In this document: piece after piece, positions 27,128 through 36,014 of the stretch
How positions within the stretch are numbered: position 1 is the first letter of the stretch
How the letters are laid out: each line of letters opens with the position of its first letter
Source of the DNA: Paenibacillus sp. sptzw28
GTDB lineage: Bacteria > Bacillota > Bacilli > Paenibacillales > Paenibacillaceae
Length of the DNA stretch: 64,000 nucleotides
Reading direction: 5' to 3'
NCBI RefSeq assembly: GCF_019550795.1
Contig: NZ_CP080545.1
Location: 5,375,501-5,439,500, forward strand
The notes under the pieces: generated by a model
Databases searched by the model: none
What the model was told of the DNA's origin: nothing
Seen by the model: the letters and a program-made list of their open reading frames with translations, nothing else
Position numbers and translations under genes: made by a program

Positions 27128-28458
27128 TTATTCAGCTCTCACCGGTATATCCGCCTTCTTCTCAAAATAAGCATGAAGCCGATATTCGCAAATCTCTCTG
27201 GTCCAATGGTACATAAGTTCTGCTTGGTCTTTCTCTATGGATAACTGCGGTTTAAACTGCGATTCGTGATAGACTATTAAACCTTTTGAGCTGCCGCTCC
27301 ATTTAGTCATTGGCATACGGGCGATTAAGGAGGCAACTTTGTTCTCGTCGTATTCCCTTAGACGCTGTGCTTCTTTATCGGAAAAATCGACGCTTCTCCG
27401 GTACTCTTTCTCAGTCAGATACCGATGGAAAAAGGGAGCCGCCCGTTCGACGTAATTGGAGAGTTCCAGCCGGAGACGCCTCTCTCTAACATGGCCAGGA
27501 GCAGAACCATCTTGTAGCTTTTGGACATGAGCGTGCTCTCAACTTCCCTCAGCCAGCGTTCATGCTGCAGATAGACCGTTTCCTCGTGCTCGTCCAGCTC
27601 CTTCGCCCAGTATAGGAAACCGATATACGACCCGAACTCCTGGCGGTATTCCCGGCTGCTTGCCTTCCCCCGCAAATGCAGCTCTAGATAAGTCGGACGG
27701 CGGCCGATGTCTTCTTTGACCTCGAGATAAACGCTTCGCAGCTTATCCTTGCGCGGCTGCTTCTTGCGGAACAGCTCTTCGAGCAGGTCGATAACACTCG
27801 TCTCAAGCTCGATCACACACCCCGCTGGCGCGTTCGGCATTACTGCTCCTCTTTTGCCCGTCTCTCCGTCGTGTGGGAGCGTATCAAACAAGCTCAGCTT
27901 GATGTCGGCGTTCCGGTAGTTCCCGATGAGATCGATGATGACGCACATATCTTTCCCGCCGTGGATCCGCAGCCCCCTGCCTACCTGCTGAGTAAAGACG
28001 GTAAGGGACTGTGTCGGCCTGACAAACAGCAGCGTATCGACAGCCGGAATATCGACCCCTTCATTAAACAGATCGACAGTGAAAATAACCTGCAGCTGTC
28101 CGTCCTCCAATCTGCGAATCGCTTCCTGTCTCGTCATCGACCGGGTTTCCGAATGCAAGCTCAGCGATGATACACCCTGCCTCGAAAAGTAGTCCGACAA
28201 GAAGTTTGCCTGCGTAATCGATGAGCAGAAAGCAATCGTTCGCGTCTGCTTGTGACGATCCCAGGCTCGATGGATCTTGACGGCCATCTCTTCCCGCAGT
28301 TGAACAGCCAACAGCTCGCTTTCATCATACTTCGTACCAAGCCATGTAAGTTGCGAATATTCGGTATCATCGTAGACGCCGTAATACTGGAACGGGCATA
28401 GCCAGCCCTTCTGAATCGCTTCGATAAAATGAAGCGTAATATGCAGTATAAGCTGCAA
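27128..28458 (-). pseudogene. DEAD/DEAH helicase with DUF3427-like C-terminus, truncated and frameshifted
   Basis: Only the second helicase lobe and C-terminus remain. The lobe 2 motifs are clear (RTIAFCSSITQANFLS, FTVDLFNEGVDIPAVDTLLF, and QQVGRGLRI for motif VI), followed by a DUF3427-type region (RRPTYLELHLRGKASSREYRQEFGSY). The Walker A/B lobe is missing because upstream codons do not continue the family. Near 27418 the frame shifts; the C-terminal residues continue in another frame to 27128. It has the higher GC of the flanking chromosome and marks the left edge of the AT-rich island. Related proteins are helicases, some with PLD-type nuclease domains. Confidence 0.75.
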
Positions 28459-28748
28459 GGTCTTAAATACAAGAACTTCACAGGCTATTCCCTCTTTATC
28501 TTCTTCTACTTTTAACTATAACCTGAATCTCGTGTATAAATCAGAGCATAGAGTTATCTTTATTATTATATCCCGACGTCAAAAAACAGCACTCATACAA
28601 TTATTAAAGTATGCATGGCATCCCCATCAATATTCGTGTAGGAAATCACGCATCCATTTACTTCCATAATCTACAATGTTAGCTGTATGGATTTTTTCGT
28701 TTTAACCTGAAATCCTTTTACTTAATATTGTAGTGGGCAGTTTGAGTT
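28459..28748. other. Left junction of the AT-rich island; no gene seen
   Basis: Composition drops sharply to AT-rich within this stretch, between the helicase remnant and the DGQHR gene. No coding frame, tRNA or clear repeat was recognised. Confidence 0.5.
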
Positions 28749-29849
28749 CTACATATCGAGACCTAGATCTATTAGGAGTCGTTGTGTCAGCTTCGTGATT
28801 CCTTTAGTGCCAGCAAAGTTTTCAGTAACAAAATCATCGTCAGACATATATATCGGTTCAAGAGTTTTTTCAAAATCTTCGACACTAATCACCTGACCAA
28901 GTTTGTTTTTTGAAATAAAGATTGGTTTTAGAATCTTCATAAACGAAGTAAATCCAATCGTTTTATTTAAAATGTAACCTCTCTCAGAAGAATTCCAGGC
29001 ATGCGGCCATTTTTTTGAAATGGCCGTAAAATAATTATCAATAATTATCGCAATACTAGCATCTTCTTTAGCAATGAACATATTTCTAAATATTAAATCA
29101 GTTATTTCATCTTTTGTTGCTGGGGATATCTTCTTTCCTCTCTTAAGAAGATCCCGATCCCGAATTGGCTCCTTTGAAATATAACTGATAAGCGCTTCTA
29201 CAAAAGTTGCTTGGTTTAACGTCTGTTCTCCGTTTTGTGTTGCTTTTCCTAATATTTTAATCTTCCCATAAAAAGGACTCTTTTTTTGATAATTCAACAA
29301 TTTCGCAATATTGTGTGATGTTTTTTGCGGGCTTCTAGCGCTCGCATACTCGAAAAGATCATATCCTAAGGATTTACTGACTTTTTCCTGTTTTAAATTT
29401 ATAGTTGTAAACACCATTGCCTGATCTTCAATATCCATATCAATAAAAATTGTTACGTTTGCCTGAAATTGGTCTCCATTTCCCACAAAATGTTTTAATC
29501 CTGCTATTCTATGTTGACCATCAATTATTTTTGCGGTATGTGGTTTGTTGTTGATTTCTAAAGTTGATGTATCTTTATGAAAAATCACATCTTCAGAAGA
29601 TATCGACAAGATAATACTTGTTGGAAATGAAGCATCAACAGTATTTACATAACCACCCAACTCTTTAATCCTTGTCGGTGAGATTGGACGTTGAATCCCT
29701 AGATATCGTTCTATTTCATTCTCCACCTCAATTCTTCGAGTATCAGAAAAAGAAATTGCTACTAAATCATCAGCGTTTATTGCTCCTATGTAAAATAATC
29801 CTATTGGTTGCTGTACCTCAACACATTTTATTACGACCTGTCCGCTCAT
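28749..29849 (-). CDS. DGQHR-domain protein (DndB/ParB-like fold)
   Basis: A 366-residue protein with the diagnostic DGQHR at residues 110-114 (KIIDGQHRIAGLKHF). The family layout is present: N-terminal RRIEVENEIERYLG and RIKELGGYV, a central TTINLKQEKVSKSLGYDLFE helix region, and a helical C-terminus. DndB and DpdB-type proteins share this domain, which relates to ParB-like nucleotide/DNA binding. The start at 29849 has GAGAGGG upstream. It follows an integral membrane protein by 10 bases on the same strand and forms a compact two-gene unit inside the island. It differs clearly from the dndB at 49218-50315. Confidence 0.8.
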   Translation of the reverse strand: MSGQVVIKCVEVQQPIGLFYIGAINADDLVAISFSDTRRIEVENEIERYLGIQRPISPTRIKELGGYVNTVDASFPTSIILSISSEDVIFHKDTSTLEINNKPHTAKIIDGQHRIAGLKHFVGNGDQFQANVTIFIDMDIEDQAMVFTTINLKQEKVSKSLGYDLFEYASARSPQKTSHNIAKLLNYQKKSPFYGKIKILGKATQNGEQTLNQATFVEALISYISKEPIRDRDLLKRGKKISPATKDEITDLIFRNMFIAKEDASIAIIIDNYFTAISKKWPHAWNSSERGYILNKTIGFTSFMKILKPIFISKNKLGQVISVEDFEKTLEPIYMSDDDFVTENFAGTKGITKLTQRLLIDLGLDM

Positions 29850-29859
29850 AATGACCCTC

Positions 29860-30378
29860 TCACTTTTTGAATTTATTATATTCATCCTCAAGATTGTTCA
29901 TTTCTCTTAATCTCATTCCTTCAACATTTGGGTCTTGCTGAATCTTGCTTAAAAGCTCTGCTAAGAAAGCAATAAACACCGATAAAACAAATAAAAAAAG
30001 AGATATTTTCGCAAGCACTCCCATATTAATCTTTATGTCGGATTGAATAATTTTAAAACCAAATAGTGCAATTGCAGAATAAAGTAATCCAGTCAAAAGT
30101 AACATTATCACAGAAATGATTGCCATAAATTGAAAGCCAGGTCTTTTGGCTTCTCTAATCAGAACAAATAAAGCTGGTGCTAATAGACCAGCACTGTATA
30201 GGATAAATTCCCCATTTTTATAAAATACGGACCAATCCTGTAACTTGTTAAAAATGACTAAGAGCACTATTCCACCCCATGTAGGTATTAAGCTTCCCAA
30301 AAGGGTATAAAAAATCCATAATGAAGTGGACTTCCATTGCTCACTAGTTGCAGTAAAAATAGTTCTAATAAAGCCCAT
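29860..30378 (-). CDS. Four-TM membrane protein paired with DGQHR gene
   Basis: A 172-residue protein with four predicted membrane helices (about residues 20-45, 58-76, 83-108 and 121-145) and a charged C-terminal tail (SKIQQDPNVEGMRLREMNNLEDEYNKFKK). No known domain is recognised. AGGAGA precedes the ATG. Its stop lies 10 bases before the DGQHR gene, so the two are probably co-expressed. A membrane effector with a DNA- or nucleotide-sensing partner is a common defence layout, but that role is a guess. Confidence 0.7.
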   Translation of the reverse strand: MGFIRTIFTATSEQWKSTSLWIFYTLLGSLIPTWGGIVLLVIFNKLQDWSVFYKNGEFILYSAGLLAPALFVLIREAKRPGFQFMAIISVIMLLLTGLLYSAIALFGFKIIQSDIKINMGVLAKISLFLFVLSVFIAFLAELLSKIQQDPNVEGMRLREMNNLEDEYNKFKK

Positions 30379-30609
30379 AACAATCTCCTATCTTAATTTA
30401 TTAAACTCTCTCAATTAATTTTCCACTTAGTTTCATAATTTCTTTCGAGAATACATACCATTTTTTCTTCATCTTTCATTTACTTTATCTTGTTTTTGAG
30501 AGCACATTTCAAATGCTTAAGTATGCGCTTCTCCAATGTAAATTAGTTCTTCTTTAGCGCACTGTGAAGGGACTTGATGCACGCGGAAACGAAAAATGAA
30601 TGTAAAGAA
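30379..30609. other. Upstream region of the TM/DGQHR pair; no gene seen
   Basis: AT-rich sequence with no supportable open frame. It presumably carries the promoter for the membrane protein gene and has the flank of the IS21 insertion on its right. Confidence 0.4.
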
Positions 30610-30640
30610 AACGACGCCAATAAACAGATCCGGCGTCGTT
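30610..30640. terminator. Hairpin at IS21 insertion point
   Basis: Perfect 9-bp stem AACGACGCC/GGCGTCGTT. Its last four bases (CGTT) are also the copy of the target duplication on the left side of the IS21 element, so the element inserted directly at the foot of this hairpin. Confidence 0.6.
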
Positions 30641-30734
30641 TGTCAACTGCAAACGAAAATTACCCAAAATCGGCACTTGAATTTTCCCCATTAAGTGCAA
30701 GGTGAAGGCCCCCGAGGGGGCAGCGAAAATCGGT

Positions 30735-31517
30735 TCAATCTGTTTTTTCATTTTCCGTATCGGGTCGAAAGAAGCCTGCCTTTTTCTTTTCTTTAATGCG
30801 GTAGCTCTCCCCCTTGATGTTAATGGTGGTGGAGTGGTGGAGCAGGCGATCGAGAATCGCTGTGGCTAAAACGGAGTCGCCGAAAATCTCTCCCCAGGCA
30901 CCGTAGGACTTGTTGGAGGTGAGAATAATGGATCCGGACTCGTAGCGCTCGGCAATGATCTGAAAGAAAAAGTGCGCTGCCGTTTCGTCCATCTTGCGAT
31001 AGCCGATCTCGTCGATGATCAGTAAGTTTGGCTTGGTCAAAGCCCTCATTTTTTGCGTAATCGTGTTGTTCAGATGTGCTTGCTGGAGGGTTTGCACTAG
31101 ATCGTGCGCGGTCGTGAAATACACCGTGTATCGCCGTTTAATGGCCTCCAGTGCAAGTGCCACGGCTAAATGTGTTTTCCCTACACCGGGCGGTCCTAAA
31201 AAGACAAGGTTTTCTTGGTGCTCCACAAAACGGAGCGTCGCTAGATCCCGGATACGTCGTTCCTCAACCGACGGTTGGAAACCGAAGTCGAACTGATCAA
31301 GCGTTTTGTGGTACGGTAAGTGAGCCATCCGGGTTTTCATGCGAATAAAGCGGTCATGCTTGGCGGAGAGCTCCTCCTGCAGTAGCCCGTCGAGAAAATC
31401 CAGATACGTTCGGTTCTGGGCGGCAGCCTCCTCGGCATGCTGATGCAATATTTCCGGAATTCGGCTCCATCCAAGATGCTCGAAAGCCTCCTGCAAGCGT
31501 TCGGTTACGACCATCAT
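30735..31517 (-). CDS. istB: IS21 helper ATPase IstB
   Basis: A 260-residue AAA+ ATPase related to DnaC. Walker A is FLGPPGVGKTHLA, Walker B is LLIIDEIGY, and the DnaC-like GSIILTSNKSYGAWGEIFGD segment follows. It helps the IstA transposase choose and capture target DNA. The start overlaps the end of istA by 4 bases, the normal arrangement in this family. A GC-rich hairpin (GCCCCC/GGGGGC) near 30707 lies just past the stop. Confidence 0.93.
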   Translation of the reverse strand: MMVVTERLQEAFEHLGWSRIPEILHQHAEEAAAQNRTYLDFLDGLLQEELSAKHDRFIRMKTRMAHLPYHKTLDQFDFGFQPSVEERRIRDLATLRFVEHQENLVFLGPPGVGKTHLAVALALEAIKRRYTVYFTTAHDLVQTLQQAHLNNTITQKMRALTKPNLLIIDEIGYRKMDETAAHFFFQIIAERYESGSIILTSNKSYGAWGEIFGDSVLATAILDRLLHHSTTINIKGESYRIKEKKKAGFFRPDTENEKTD

Positions 31518-32752
31518 TGCATCACCGCCTCATCCAGAAACTGCTCGTAGACCGACAGGTTGCGCTGAACGACGTCAGGCAGCGCTTGCTGCATGAGGCG
31601 CGGCATCGGGAGTTGCGCGGGCTTGCCGCCTGCTGCGCGGATGCCTTCGGTATGCTTCTTGTCGAAGATGACCTCGCGATGTCCGGCAGCCTTGTCGTGT
31701 TCGGCGATGAGCTTGTCTTGTACAAAAATTCGGATGCGGCCGTTACGCTCATCCTGTACCTCCACAACCTGACCGACATACCGCCAAGGCACCGAATAGC
31801 GGTTTGCTCCGTAGGAGATCAGCGCGTCAGCTGCTACCTTGCGGGGGTACCGCTCCGCTTGATCGAAGGGAACGAGATTGAAGGTTTTCAGGCCCTCATG
31901 CAGTAGGCGTTGCTGCGGTGCTTCATGGGTGGTGCCATGGATACGGACATTAGCAACGGTGTCGAGCCACAAACGAGCCTTACTATTGAGATCGGCTAAA
32001 CCGGTAAACGTACGTACCCGCGGCCAGAAATTCTTGCGCACATATCCGACGCCATTTTCAACTTTACCCTTGGTTCGCGGACGGTACGGAGCACAGCGCC
32101 GCAGCAGGAACCCATGGTGGGCGGCAAAACGTGCGAATCGTTCGTTCCATAGGGGATGACCCTGTTCGTCGGCACCGGTGACGACTGTTTTCATGTTGTC
32201 GTAGAGTACCGTTTCCGTTCTTCCGCCGAAGTATTGCATCGCCCGGACATGGCAGCCCATTAGGGTATCCAGTTTTTCATCTTCCGTATACTCCAGATAC
32301 ATCATCCGGGAGTAGCCGAGCACCATGACGAAAGCATACAGCCGCTTAGCTTCACCGTTCCACTCGACTTTGAAATGACCCCAGTCGACCTGCGCCTGTT
32401 TACCAGCCGGCGTCTCGAAACGTTCAGTCGCTTTGGCCAGTACCGCAGGCCTTAGAGGTTCCATAAAGGTGCGCAGCAACCGGATCTGCCCTGGGTATCC
32501 TTTGGCTTTGATTTCGTCGAACAACACGGCCGCATTCAGGCAGCCTTCTTCCATCCGGGAATGGATATAGTCTTGATACGGCGCCAAGATGCTCGATTTC
32601 GGTTTTTGGCGTTGATAGGATTTGGGCCCTTCTTCACGAAGCCACTTGTCAATGGTCTTCCGGTCTCGGCCGAGTTCCTCGGCAATTTGCGTCTTATTCA
32701 TACCTTTTTGCCGCATGTGCTGGATCACGTAAAACTCCCCATTCTTGATCAT
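31514..32752 (-). CDS. istA: IS21 transposase IstA
   Basis: A 412-residue DDE transposase. An N-terminal helix-turn-helix (KGMNKTQIAEELGRDRKTIDKWL) is followed by the integrase core with the first aspartate in AQVDWGHFKVEW, the second in TVLYDNMKTVV and the glutamate in RTKGKVENGVGYVRKNF. A C-terminal beta-barrel region (ISYGANRYSVPWRYVGQ) completes the family layout. It cuts and joins the element's ends. Confidence 0.93.
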   Translation of the reverse strand: MIKNGEFYVIQHMRQKGMNKTQIAEELGRDRKTIDKWLREEGPKSYQRQKPKSSILAPYQDYIHSRMEEGCLNAAVLFDEIKAKGYPGQIRLLRTFMEPLRPAVLAKATERFETPAGKQAQVDWGHFKVEWNGEAKRLYAFVMVLGYSRMMYLEYTEDEKLDTLMGCHVRAMQYFGGRTETVLYDNMKTVVTGADEQGHPLWNERFARFAAHHGFLLRRCAPYRPRTKGKVENGVGYVRKNFWPRVRTFTGLADLNSKARLWLDTVANVRIHGTTHEAPQQRLLHEGLKTFNLVPFDQAERYPRKVAADALISYGANRYSVPWRYVGQVVEVQDERNGRIRIFVQDKLIAEHDKAAGHREVIFDKKHTEGIRAAGGKPAQLPMPRLMQQALPDVVQRNLSVYEQFLDEAVMQ

Positions 32753-32950
32753 TGTCTCTCTCCCCCGTAAGGAAGAGTCTCTGCCGATTATGGGGAATTT
32801 TCAAGTGCCGTTATTGGGGATTTTACCACTGCCGTTCACACGTTGGTACTCATGCCCTATCCAATTAGCAATTTCTTCCCACATGTATTGATTGTTTAGT
32901 TATAACAACATTAATACCGGTGGAAGTGGGAGTATTCGCTAACCCCCATA

Positions 32951-34222
32951 TCAACCAACGATCGCCTTCAATAAATCAGGTATTTCATCATGGTCTTCGA
33001 ACCAAACTATCCTAATACCTAACTTTTCAAATGACCGTTCCCTTGATAGGTGAAAATCATCAAGAAATGCATTCAATAATTCAGGGGACAGTCCACTCGT
33101 CAACTCCTTAAATTGATCTTCTTCGACTTCCAGGTCCAGCCTTTGCATAAATGCGAAATGTTTTATTTTATTCGAATTTCTTCTTGATGAGATATCTAAA
33201 ATTCGCCTCATATTGGGATCGTTCATAGAAAGTCCGATAAATAAACATACATTTTCCTTTAATACATGCATCTGAGTAATGTTCGACCATGAATAGGCAT
33301 CTGTGTAAACGGTATGATATGCTTGCTCACTAAAAATAATAAGGTTATCTTCCGAATCATCATACTTATTTTCGTGTTGCGGTAAGTAGCCATGGACATG
33401 GAAGATAGGGAGAACATTTGGGTTTATTTCGTCATCTTCCTTAAAAACAGGCATATGATCAACAGGTACTTCAACTAAGTGCTTTTCCAACAAATCATCA
33501 TAATTAAATGTGACTACTGATCTAATGCGGTACTTTCCACGATGATTGCAAAGCTTGGCAAGCCAGACAAGTGTTTGTGAAGTATATGCTCTTTTTCGTC
33601 TCCCATAAAGAGCTTCCCTAATATATCTTGATAATGCGGTGCGCGAGTTTATTGTTGATTCTAAGAAAAAAGCGTTAATTATTGGAGACTCGTCTCGGAG
33701 TTTACTAAGCAAATTCACCATTAACTCTTTATCTGTTTCACTTACGGAAGCAGCGCTTAACTTCCCACCAAACCTTTTTGTGTTCATTTGTCTAACAACA
33801 GCATCATTTAGTTTCTCCAATAGCGCATCCCAGCTAGGAAACCCCGCAGAGGTGGAAATGCCAGCCCCTAAAAAGAGAGACAACTGATCACGTTGAAACG
33901 CATTTCGAATTTGATTAATGTATTCTTCCCTTGATAATTTCCAGTCCGGCAAAGATTCTACTGATCTTGGAAGATTGTTCTTATCCTCCAGTGGTAAAAC
34001 TGCATACTTATCTCCGCGTTTTTCAAAAAACTTTTTACTCGACGCTTGTACTCCAACGTAACCTTTCATGTGCCGTCTAATTGCTTGGGTAAGAACCCCG
34101 ATTTCATTTGCAGTATTGAAGTTATACCAGCCGTTTTTTTTAATCACTTCGAGAACTTCTGTAGGGTGGGCAGCTCCACCTAATTCGTTTATAGCTAGTA
34201 TTGCTGCATCATATATCTTCAA
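32951..34222 (-). CDS. HARE-HTH plus SIR2-domain protein (predicted NAD-consuming effector)
   Basis: About 423 residues from a TTG at 34222 (AAGGGGG upstream); the longer frame to 34372 runs into the IS630 element. Residues 1-75 resemble the HARE-HTH winged helix (IYDAAILAINELGGAAHPTEVLEVI, then KKFFEKRGDKYAVL), a domain predicted to read modified DNA. Residues about 115-400 form a SIR2 domain: LFLGAGISTSAGFPSW for NAD binding, VTFNYDDLLEKHL, HVHGYLP with the catalytic-type histidine, and CLFIGLSMNDPNMRRIL. SIR2 effectors in phage defence degrade NAD+. The IS630 insertion separates it from the DndE-like gene upstream on the same strand. Confidence 0.85.
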   Translation of the reverse strand: MKIYDAAILAINELGGAAHPTEVLEVIKKNGWYNFNTANEIGVLTQAIRRHMKGYVGVQASSKKFFEKRGDKYAVLPLEDKNNLPRSVESLPDWKLSREEYINQIRNAFQRDQLSLFLGAGISTSAGFPSWDALLEKLNDAVVRQMNTKRFGGKLSAASVSETDKELMVNLLSKLRDESPIINAFFLESTINSRTALSRYIREALYGRRKRAYTSQTLVWLAKLCNHRGKYRIRSVVTFNYDDLLEKHLVEVPVDHMPVFKEDDEINPNVLPIFHVHGYLPQHENKYDDSEDNLIIFSEQAYHTVYTDAYSWSNITQMHVLKENVCLFIGLSMNDPNMRRILDISSRRNSNKIKHFAFMQRLDLEVEEDQFKELTSGLSPELLNAFLDDFHLSRERSFEKLGIRIVWFEDHDEIPDLLKAIVG

Positions 34223-34245
34223 GTGATGCCCCCTTAATCTATATA

Positions 34246-35402
34246 GATGGCACAAAAGATTTTTAAATTCGGTTGCAAAGTCGAGAAACGATTCGAGAAT
34301 GATCTTTGCTGATCTCTGAGATGAACGTTTGAACTGCACTTCGAATTTCAGCCAAACTGGCATAGAAGACATTGTATATGACAGATTTTTTCAGCCATCC
34401 CCATAATCCTTCAATGGGATTGAGATCGGGACTGTACGGTGGAAGAAACATCAACTGGAGAGATTCGGCGTGAGCTTGTAAAAAGGGTTGAATCAGTTTT
34501 GCGTGATGGATGCGGGCATTATCCAGAATGATGACGAGTCTTTCACCTGGGAATCGGGCAACAATTCGCTTTAAAAACGATAGAAAAACGTGAGCATCAT
34601 AGTGTTCTTCTTCGACACAAAATACTTCACCGCTGGCATAATCGAGTACGCCAAGCAGCTTGACGCCATGGTGCTTACCATAAGTTTTAATCTTTCGTTG
34701 ATGTCCTTTGGGAAACCAGGTATTGGCTATGGCTTGGTAATCACGGATCATGGATTCATCTTCAAACAGAATTCGATCAATTTCGCGTTGTTGCAATTTT
34801 TTTTACAGCCTCGAATGCTTCTTTAAAAGCAGCTTGTTTAGCCGGATCAACTTTGGCCAATGTATAGGTCGGTTTCGTATAACTGAATCCCAGCTGCCGT
34901 AACAGATTGCGAGCACCGCGATTTGAGTAGTTCACATCAAACGTCCGTTCGATCCAGTCACGCAGTAATGGAGCTGTCCAGTTCATATCTGCCGGAAAAC
35001 CAACATCTGAGGGCGTCTTCTCGACGAGTACATAAGTAACTTCCAGTTCCTGTTCTTCGGTAAGCCATGACGGTCGACCTGGTGAGTGTTTAAGAACAAG
35101 TCCATCCAAACCCATGGCCCGGAATGCTATTACATAAGTACGAATGGTCACCGATGTTAAGCCTACAATCTCGGCAATCTCATCGTAGGACCGTCCAGTT
35201 AAGTGAAGATAAATCGTCTGGTATCGTTCAAACATGCGTTTATCTTTAGTCGCTTTCATCGCGCCTTTTACATGTTCAATCTCTGCAGTTACTGCTTCCT
35301 GTTGTGGGGATACGGAATTTTCGTTCATATTTGAACGCCTCCTACAGGTTCCTATTACCTGTAAGAATTAGACATCTATTTCCGAAAACCTTTTATGCCT
35401 TG
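34246..35402 (-). mobile_element. IS630-family insertion sequence
   Basis: About 1.16 kb between TA dinucleotides (34244-34245 and 35403-35404), the target of this family. Weak terminal inverted repeats share GGCAnAAAAGnTTTT at both ends. It holds one transposase gene in two overlapping frames. End positions are estimated from the repeats and could be off by a few bases. Confidence 0.75.
34263..35328 (-). CDS. IS630 transposase, two frames joined by programmed frameshift
   Basis: The first frame (35328-34777, 183 residues) has the helix-turn-helix domains (SYDEIAEIVGLTSVTIRTYV and the second winged helix with MNWTAPLLRDWI). The second (34796-34263) has the DDE core: the first aspartate in ILFEDESMIR, the second in VIILDNARIHHAK, and the glutamate in LPPYSPDLNPIEGLWGWLKK. 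They overlap at an A8 run (34797-34804), a classic slippery site for making the fused transposase. Both frames look intact. Confidence 0.87.
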
Positions 35403-35462
35403 TATATAGTCTAATTAAAAACACATTATTGTCCTTCCACATTTATTCGATAGAAAGGGTTT

Positions 35463-35621
35463 TTCCTTCATATTGACATCGAATTAACAGAAATAAGCAT
35501 AGAAGAAGCTTACTATCAAATGAACAGCCTCTTGTACAATCAGGATCATCAGGAGTTCATCACTTCTTTCAAAAGCGTACTTCGTTCCCGTTTCCAAGTA
35601 AAAAACTATTATACTGATTAA
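35463..35621 (+). pseudogene. Remnant of an unidentified gene beside the IS630 element
   Basis: A plus-strand frame reading FLHIDIELTEISIEEAYYQM and on to RFQVKNYYTD then TAA. It has coding-like composition but starts after a stop and the IS end, so only the C-terminal part remains. Its stop overlaps the stop of the DndE-like gene on the other strand by a few bases. I cannot identify the family. Confidence 0.35.
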
Positions 35622-36001
35622 CTATGTTTACCAATTAAGTAAAGCAAATAATTATCCAGGTCGGATAATGAATCGACTTCTTTCGCCATAATATCCAGAC
35701 CTTCTTCAATATAGCGAAGCATATAATCATCGACACTTTTTGCATCAAGAGCCTGACCAACCCGTTCCACGAGTAGATGTTTAAACAATATGTAATCATC
35801 CCCACGTGCAACTACTCCATCCGGTATCACAAAACGTGTTTTTCGTTCCTTCCGTTCCGGGGGTGAATCAAAGGAAACAAGTCCCTTTACGAACGCAAGT
35901 CGAAGTGCTTCTGGCCTTTTATCGTTTAGCTCCAACTCAGCCATAATACGGATAAGTTTTTCTTCACCTTCTACAGATAATGACATCCTACCATTTGCCA
36001 T
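35618..36001 (-). CDS. DndE-like protein (second copy)
   Basis: A 127-residue protein resembling DndE. The ribbon-helix-like start (GRMSLSVEGEEKLIRIMAELEL) lines up with RLNTSKATAERLKNLQASTRL of the DndE at 45457-45861. The central IPDGVVARGDDYILFKHLLVE lines up with LPRNVLTGPYDYLFKVLIAQ, and the C-terminal helix pair is similar. It is the last gene of a three-gene module (DndC-tail, DndD-like, DndE-like) and starts 13 bases after the ATPase gene. DndE binds nicked DNA in the modification complex; here it may contribute DNA binding to a reader complex (inference). Confidence 0.6.
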   Translation of the reverse strand: MANGRMSLSVEGEEKLIRIMAELELNDKRPEALRLAFVKGLVSFDSPPERKERKTRFVIPDGVVARGDDYILFKHLLVERVGQALDAKSVDDYMLRYIEEGLDIMAKEVDSLSDLDNYLLYLIGKHS

Positions 36002-36014
36002 TTATGTCTAACCC

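Larger units (their letters stand above)
30641..32840 (-). mobile_element. IS21-family insertion sequence
   Basis: About 2.2 kb with istA and istB. The ends are inverted repeats: TGTCAACTGC inward from 30641 and TGTGAACGGC inward from 32840, each with a second inner copy containing CGGCACTTGAA and TTCCCC, the multiple terminal repeats typical of IS21. A 4-bp direct repeat CGTT flanks the element (30637-30640 and 32841-32844). Both genes are intact, so it could be active. Confidence 0.9.

Noticed and set aside
28749..29849. Second dndB belonging to the dnd operon
   Set aside because: Only the DGQHR domain is shared; the rest differs from DndB, the gene is 20 kb away and it is paired with a membrane protein instead.
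34263..35328. IS630 transposase as two decayed genes
   Set aside because: The frames overlap at an A8 slippery run and both carry intact domains, so programmed frameshifting is the better explanation.
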